Below, in pieces: positions 33,437 through 35,547 of a stretch of 35,547 nt of DNA (the stretch's first letter is position 1; each line of letters begins with the position of its first letter). The notes beneath the pieces were generated by a model. That model did no database searches. It saw only the letters and a program-made list of their open reading frames with translations, and had not been told where the DNA came from. The DNA comes from Planctomycetota bacterium (lineage in GTDB: Bacteria; Planctomycetota; JACOTG01), in the NCBI GenBank assembly GCA_016178505.1, contig JACOTG010000070.1, positions 1-35,547 on the forward strand, read 5' to 3'. A program made the translations under genes and the position numbers.

Positions 33437-34329
33437 AAGACGTTGCGTTTCAGGGTGAATTGGGAGCATACTCGCATCTAGCCTGCTGCGAGCTACTCGG
33501 TGACGCGACGAGCACTCTACCCTGCCGCAGTTTCCGCGATACATTTGACGCGATCGAAGGCGCCAACGCACGATTCGCCTTGGTTCCGGCGGAGAATTCG
33601 AGCGCCGGAACCGTCCACGAGGTCTTTGACCTACTCGTTCGTCGCCAGGTTCGAATCGTTGCCGAACACTTTCTCCGTGTCGAGCACTGTCTGTTAGCTT
33701 CTCCATCGACGGATTTGTCGTCCGTTCGACACGTGTACTCTCACCCCCAGGCGCTCGCACAGTGCGAACGATTTCTGACCCAGTTGGGAGCAGACTCGCG
33801 CGCAGTGTTTGACACGGCTGGCGGGGCTCGGCTGGTCAGTAGAAGTCGATCCCGGGAGATCGCAGCGATCGCCTCCGAATTGGCCGGGAAGATCAACGGC
33901 CTCAAGCTACTGAAGCGAGGAATCCAGGATCAGCCCAACAACGTCACGCGGTTTCTGCTGCTGACGCATCGAACGGGGTCGGAATCGCCGAGCAGCGATG
34001 AACCTCGGAGTGGGTGCCGAAAGACGACGATCGTTTTCGACACGAAGCATCGACCGGGCGCTCTCGTCCGTGCGCTGACGGCATTCTCCGACTACGGCCT
34101 GAATCTGACCAAAATCGAGTCGCGACCCATCGCGGATCAACCATTCGAGTACTTATTCACGGTCGACGTGCTCAGTCCGAACGCTCGTGAACAACTGACG
34201 CCAGCGCTTTCTCGATTGAAACGATGTGCTCGAAGCGTTCGCGTGCTCGGGACCTATCTCCCCGGCGTTCCGCCCGCGCAGGCACGCCGCGGACGTCGAC
34301 GTTCCCGAACTTCCGCGAGAAATCTTTAG
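33433..34329 (+). CDS. pheA: Prephenate dehydratase with C-terminal ACT domain
   Basis: 298 aa. Converts prephenate to phenylpyruvate in phenylalanine synthesis. The catalytic domain (1-178) shows FQGELGAYSH (6-15), PAENSSAGTV (52-61), YSHPQALAQC (102-111) and the TRF motif (172-174). The ACT domain (about 198-275) has PGALVRAL and the Phe-binding ESRP (229-232), so feedback inhibition by phenylalanine is expected. A basic tail of about 20 residues follows. There is no chorismate mutase domain, so that enzyme must be encoded elsewhere. ATG 33433 overlaps the aroF stop; GTG 33427 (GGAG 9 bases upstream) is an alternative. Confidence 0.95.
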   Translation: MKDVAFQGELGAYSHLACCELLGDATSTLPCRSFRDTFDAIEGANARFALVPAENSSAGTVHEVFDLLVRRQVRIVAEHFLRVEHCLLASPSTDLSSVRHVYSHPQALAQCERFLTQLGADSRAVFDTAGGARLVSRSRSREIAAIASELAGKINGLKLLKRGIQDQPNNVTRFLLLTHRTGSESPSSDEPRSGCRKTTIVFDTKHRPGALVRALTAFSDYGLNLTKIESRPIADQPFEYLFTVDVLSPNAREQLTPALSRLKRCARSVRVLGTYLPGVPPAQARRGRRRSRTSARNL

Positions 34330-34668
34330 ACTCGAGCATATTGGGCGTCGCAAGCCGCAATTACGTCAACGCCAACCGCTCATCCGTTCCTTCGATGATG
34401 CGTGCAGTCGACGTCGCGCGTCGCTGACGCGGCTGGTTCCCGCCGATACACACGTCTCCTAAATCAATTCGAGTAAGCGGTTTGCTCTTTCGTCTCGCGG
34501 CTGCGAGGTCGGAGGAACGACCTTTGCGCTTAAGGGATCCCATCACCACGCGCAATCGAGACGCGCGGGTCGGCGCCGGAAGCGGGGCATCAATTCCGGC
34601 TGGACGGACGAGGCGTCAACCGTCACTCGACCCACCAACGGCGGAACATCACTCGGGAGGGAAGCACA
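34330..34668. other. Intergenic region after pheA
   Basis: No gene is supported. A small hairpin GGTCG-GAGGAA-CGACC lies at about 34507-34522. No clear -35/-10 pair, riboswitch or tRNA was recognised. Confidence 0.4.
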
Positions 34669-35160
34669 GTGTCAACGAAAGCACGCATCCTGGCGGGCTC
34701 GGTCGTCGCTGCTGTCGCACTCACCGTTTCGGCATTTCTTTTCACCAGCCACTCGGCATCGGCCGTCTCTCAACAGGACGCGCTCCGTGCACGAGTTGGA
34801 CAGTTCTGGGATTGCCGGGTGAAAGGCGACTGGGTGAAAGAGTACGAGCTCATGTCGCCCGACCTGCACGACCAAGTCAAACTCTCGGACTATGTCGCGA
34901 CGAAGGGATTCATCAGCTACTACTCGTACGAGGTCGAGAAGATCGACGTCAACGAGGACACGGGGCACGCGCGCGTCCGCTATACGTGGCGCGCGAATCA
35001 TCCCGCTTTCAGCAAGGCTTCCGCTCAGGTTCACACGATGGAAGACGACTGGGTCCTGATCGATGGGGCCTGGTTCAAGAAGTACGTCCCCCCGAGCGTG
35101 GCGACGCCGCAGGTTCCGAGCTCCCCGTGGGAGGACTCGGGCGCGACGACCAGCCGGTGA
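34669..35160 (+). CDS. Exported protein, possibly NTF2-like, unknown function
   Basis: 163 aa from GTG 34669, with GGGAGGG about 8 bases upstream. A signal peptide (about 1-32, LAGSVVAAVALTVSAFLF then SASA) precedes a compact domain: helix ALRARVGQFWDCRVKGDWVKEYELMSP, then strands YEVEKIDVNEDTGHARVRYTW and DDWVLIDGAWFKKY. The helix-then-sheet pattern resembles NTF2/SnoaL-like or DUF4440-type folds, which are small binding modules. The Pro/Ser-rich C-terminus is probably unstructured. The function is unknown, and the fold suggestion rests on pattern only. Confidence 0.75.
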   Translation: MSTKARILAGSVVAAVALTVSAFLFTSHSASAVSQQDALRARVGQFWDCRVKGDWVKEYELMSPDLHDQVKLSDYVATKGFISYYSYEVEKIDVNEDTGHARVRYTWRANHPAFSKASAQVHTMEDDWVLIDGAWFKKYVPPSVATPQVPSSPWEDSGATTSR

Positions 35161-35231
35161 AGGAGGTGATGGAATGGCGTAAGGGACCCGAACGTATTCT
35201 GACGTGCAGCAAACCGTGGATCGTGGAGTGA
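35160..35231 (+). other. Perfect extended Shine-Dalgarno with mini-ORFs
   Basis: AAGGAGGTGAT (35160-35170) is an 11-base match to the 16S anti-SD, beginning in the stop codon of the preceding gene. The ATG at ideal distance (35174) is followed by GCG and TAA, a two-codon ORF. An overlapping ATG at 35169 gives a 20-residue peptide ending at 35231. It may be a regulatory leader for the next gene; not supported as a protein gene. Confidence 0.3.
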
Positions 35232-35260
35232 GGCAAGAGTCAACAGTGTGACTGTCAAGG

Positions 35261-35279
35261 GTTCAACTTGAACGTTCAA
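35261..35279. promoter_or_regulatory. Overlapping palindromes, operator candidate
   Basis: GTTCAA-C-TTGAAC (35261-35273) overlaps the perfect 12-bp palindrome TTGAACGTTCAA (35268-35279), about 25 bases before the last gene. Three half-sites with even spacing look like a cooperative repressor site; a leader stem-loop is the alternative. Confidence 0.4.
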
Positions 35280-35303
35280 CCCCAAATCTCGAGGAGGCTA
35301 CTA

Positions 35304-35547
35304 ATGATCAGCTTGAAGAAGTCCTTCGGTTTCGCGGCTGTTGCGGCTTTGATCGCGGGGTCGGCGATGGCTCAGCCCCGGCACCTTCAGCCGGCCAGCT
35401 TGCTCGTCTTCCCGTACTACAATTCGGCCCCGGGCGCGGGCACGATCATCAGCGTGACCAACACGAATGACGATCGCACCTACTGCCCTGACGACGATTT
35501 CCGCGCTGGCGACGTCGTCCTTCACTACGTCTACATCGATGGCGCGA
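35304..35547 (+). CDS. Exported protein, unknown function (partial, cut by right edge)
   Basis: 81 codons are visible and open to the end of the window. A clear signal peptide (1-23, SFGFAAVAALIAGSAMA, cleavage after AMA-Q) precedes ASLLVFPYYNSAPGAGTI, an SVTNTND segment and HYVYIDG. This arrangement, a strand with LVFP, then TVTNTN, then xYVYIDG, is reminiscent of beta-rich surface proteins from environmental Planctomycetota and delta-like genomes, but no named family was recognised. GAGGAGG lies 6 bases before ATG 35304. Overlapping palindromes upstream may control it. Confidence 0.75.
   Translation, partial: MISLKKSFGFAAVAALIAGSAMAQPRHLQPASLLVFPYYNSAPGAGTIISVTNTNDDRTYCPDDDFRAGDVVLHYVYIDGA

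Noticed and set aside
35230..35280. tRNA-like T-arm (GGTTCAAC)
   Set aside because: No acceptor stem or anticodon arm could be built around it; the sequence is explained better as overlapping palindromes.

Overview
The window is GC-rich, gene-dense bacterial chromosome. It reads as an environmental Planctomycetota-like or otherwise deep-branching Gram-negative genome. The clues are a PEP-CTERM sorting tail, a DUF1570-like protein, an FGE-sulfatase-domain protein, a DUF3352-like protein, a Hanks-type kinase fused to TPRs, PATAN (DUF4388) and PQQ repeats, MglA/MglB-type GTPase genes and several lipoproteins. Myxococcota or a candidate phylum is not excluded. No rRNA, tRNA, CRISPR array, transposase or phage gene was recognised.

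Layout. 1-1349 (-) is the 5' part of an M20 peptidase of RocB type, cut by the left edge. 1719-2327 (+) is a Pro/Gly-rich lipoprotein with a PEP-CTERM tail. 2570-6079 (+) is a ferredoxin with four 4Fe-4S motifs followed by a 2-oxoacid:ferredoxin oxidoreductase (gamma-alpha fusion plus beta), behind a clear sigma70-type promoter. 6080-8572 (-) is a large FG-GAP/VCBS lipoprotein. 8958-10541 (+) is a CoA-disulfide-reductase-like flavoprotein with a rhodanese tail but no catalytic cysteine. 10770-11564 (+) is a membrane-anchored coiled-coil protein, probably translated from a leaderless mRNA. 11569-12717 (-) is a DUF1570-like pseudo-peptidase with tandem W-repeats. 12816-17056 (+) is a three-gene envelope operon (FGE-like, small lipoprotein-like, TPR-like). 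17232-17474 (-) is a tiny histone-like basic protein.

17475-18126 has no convincing protein gene. It contains an AT-rich, highly structured patch behind a plus-strand promoter-like sequence, and is a candidate small RNA or foreign insert. 18127-22244 (-) carries a DUF3352/TPR protein behind a sigma54 (-24/-12) promoter, and directly upstream of it a GAF-AAA-Fis sigma54 activator. This looks like a local regulator-target pair.

The most interesting block is 22412-31208 (+): a Ser/Thr kinase-TPR protein; a 1054-aa PATAN-TPR-TM-PEGA-PQQ-propeller protein; a TPR-Roadblock protein; a stand-alone Roadblock protein; an MglA-type Ras-like GTPase with a long disordered linker and a C-terminal membrane anchor; and an MglB homologue. 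MglA keeps the catalytic Arg and Gln and the TVPGQ motif of Myxococcus MglA, but is predicted to be tail-anchored. Together these genes look like an undescribed membrane-bound small-GTPase signalling module.

31388-32269 (+) is a secreted protein of unknown function behind a perfect-consensus sigma70 promoter. 32393-34329 (+) is aroF-pheA (DAHP synthase and prephenate dehydratase, overlapping), the entry and exit of phenylalanine synthesis. 34669-35547 (+) encodes two exported proteins, the second cut by the right edge, separated by a perfect extended Shine-Dalgarno with a minimal ORF and by overlapping palindromes.
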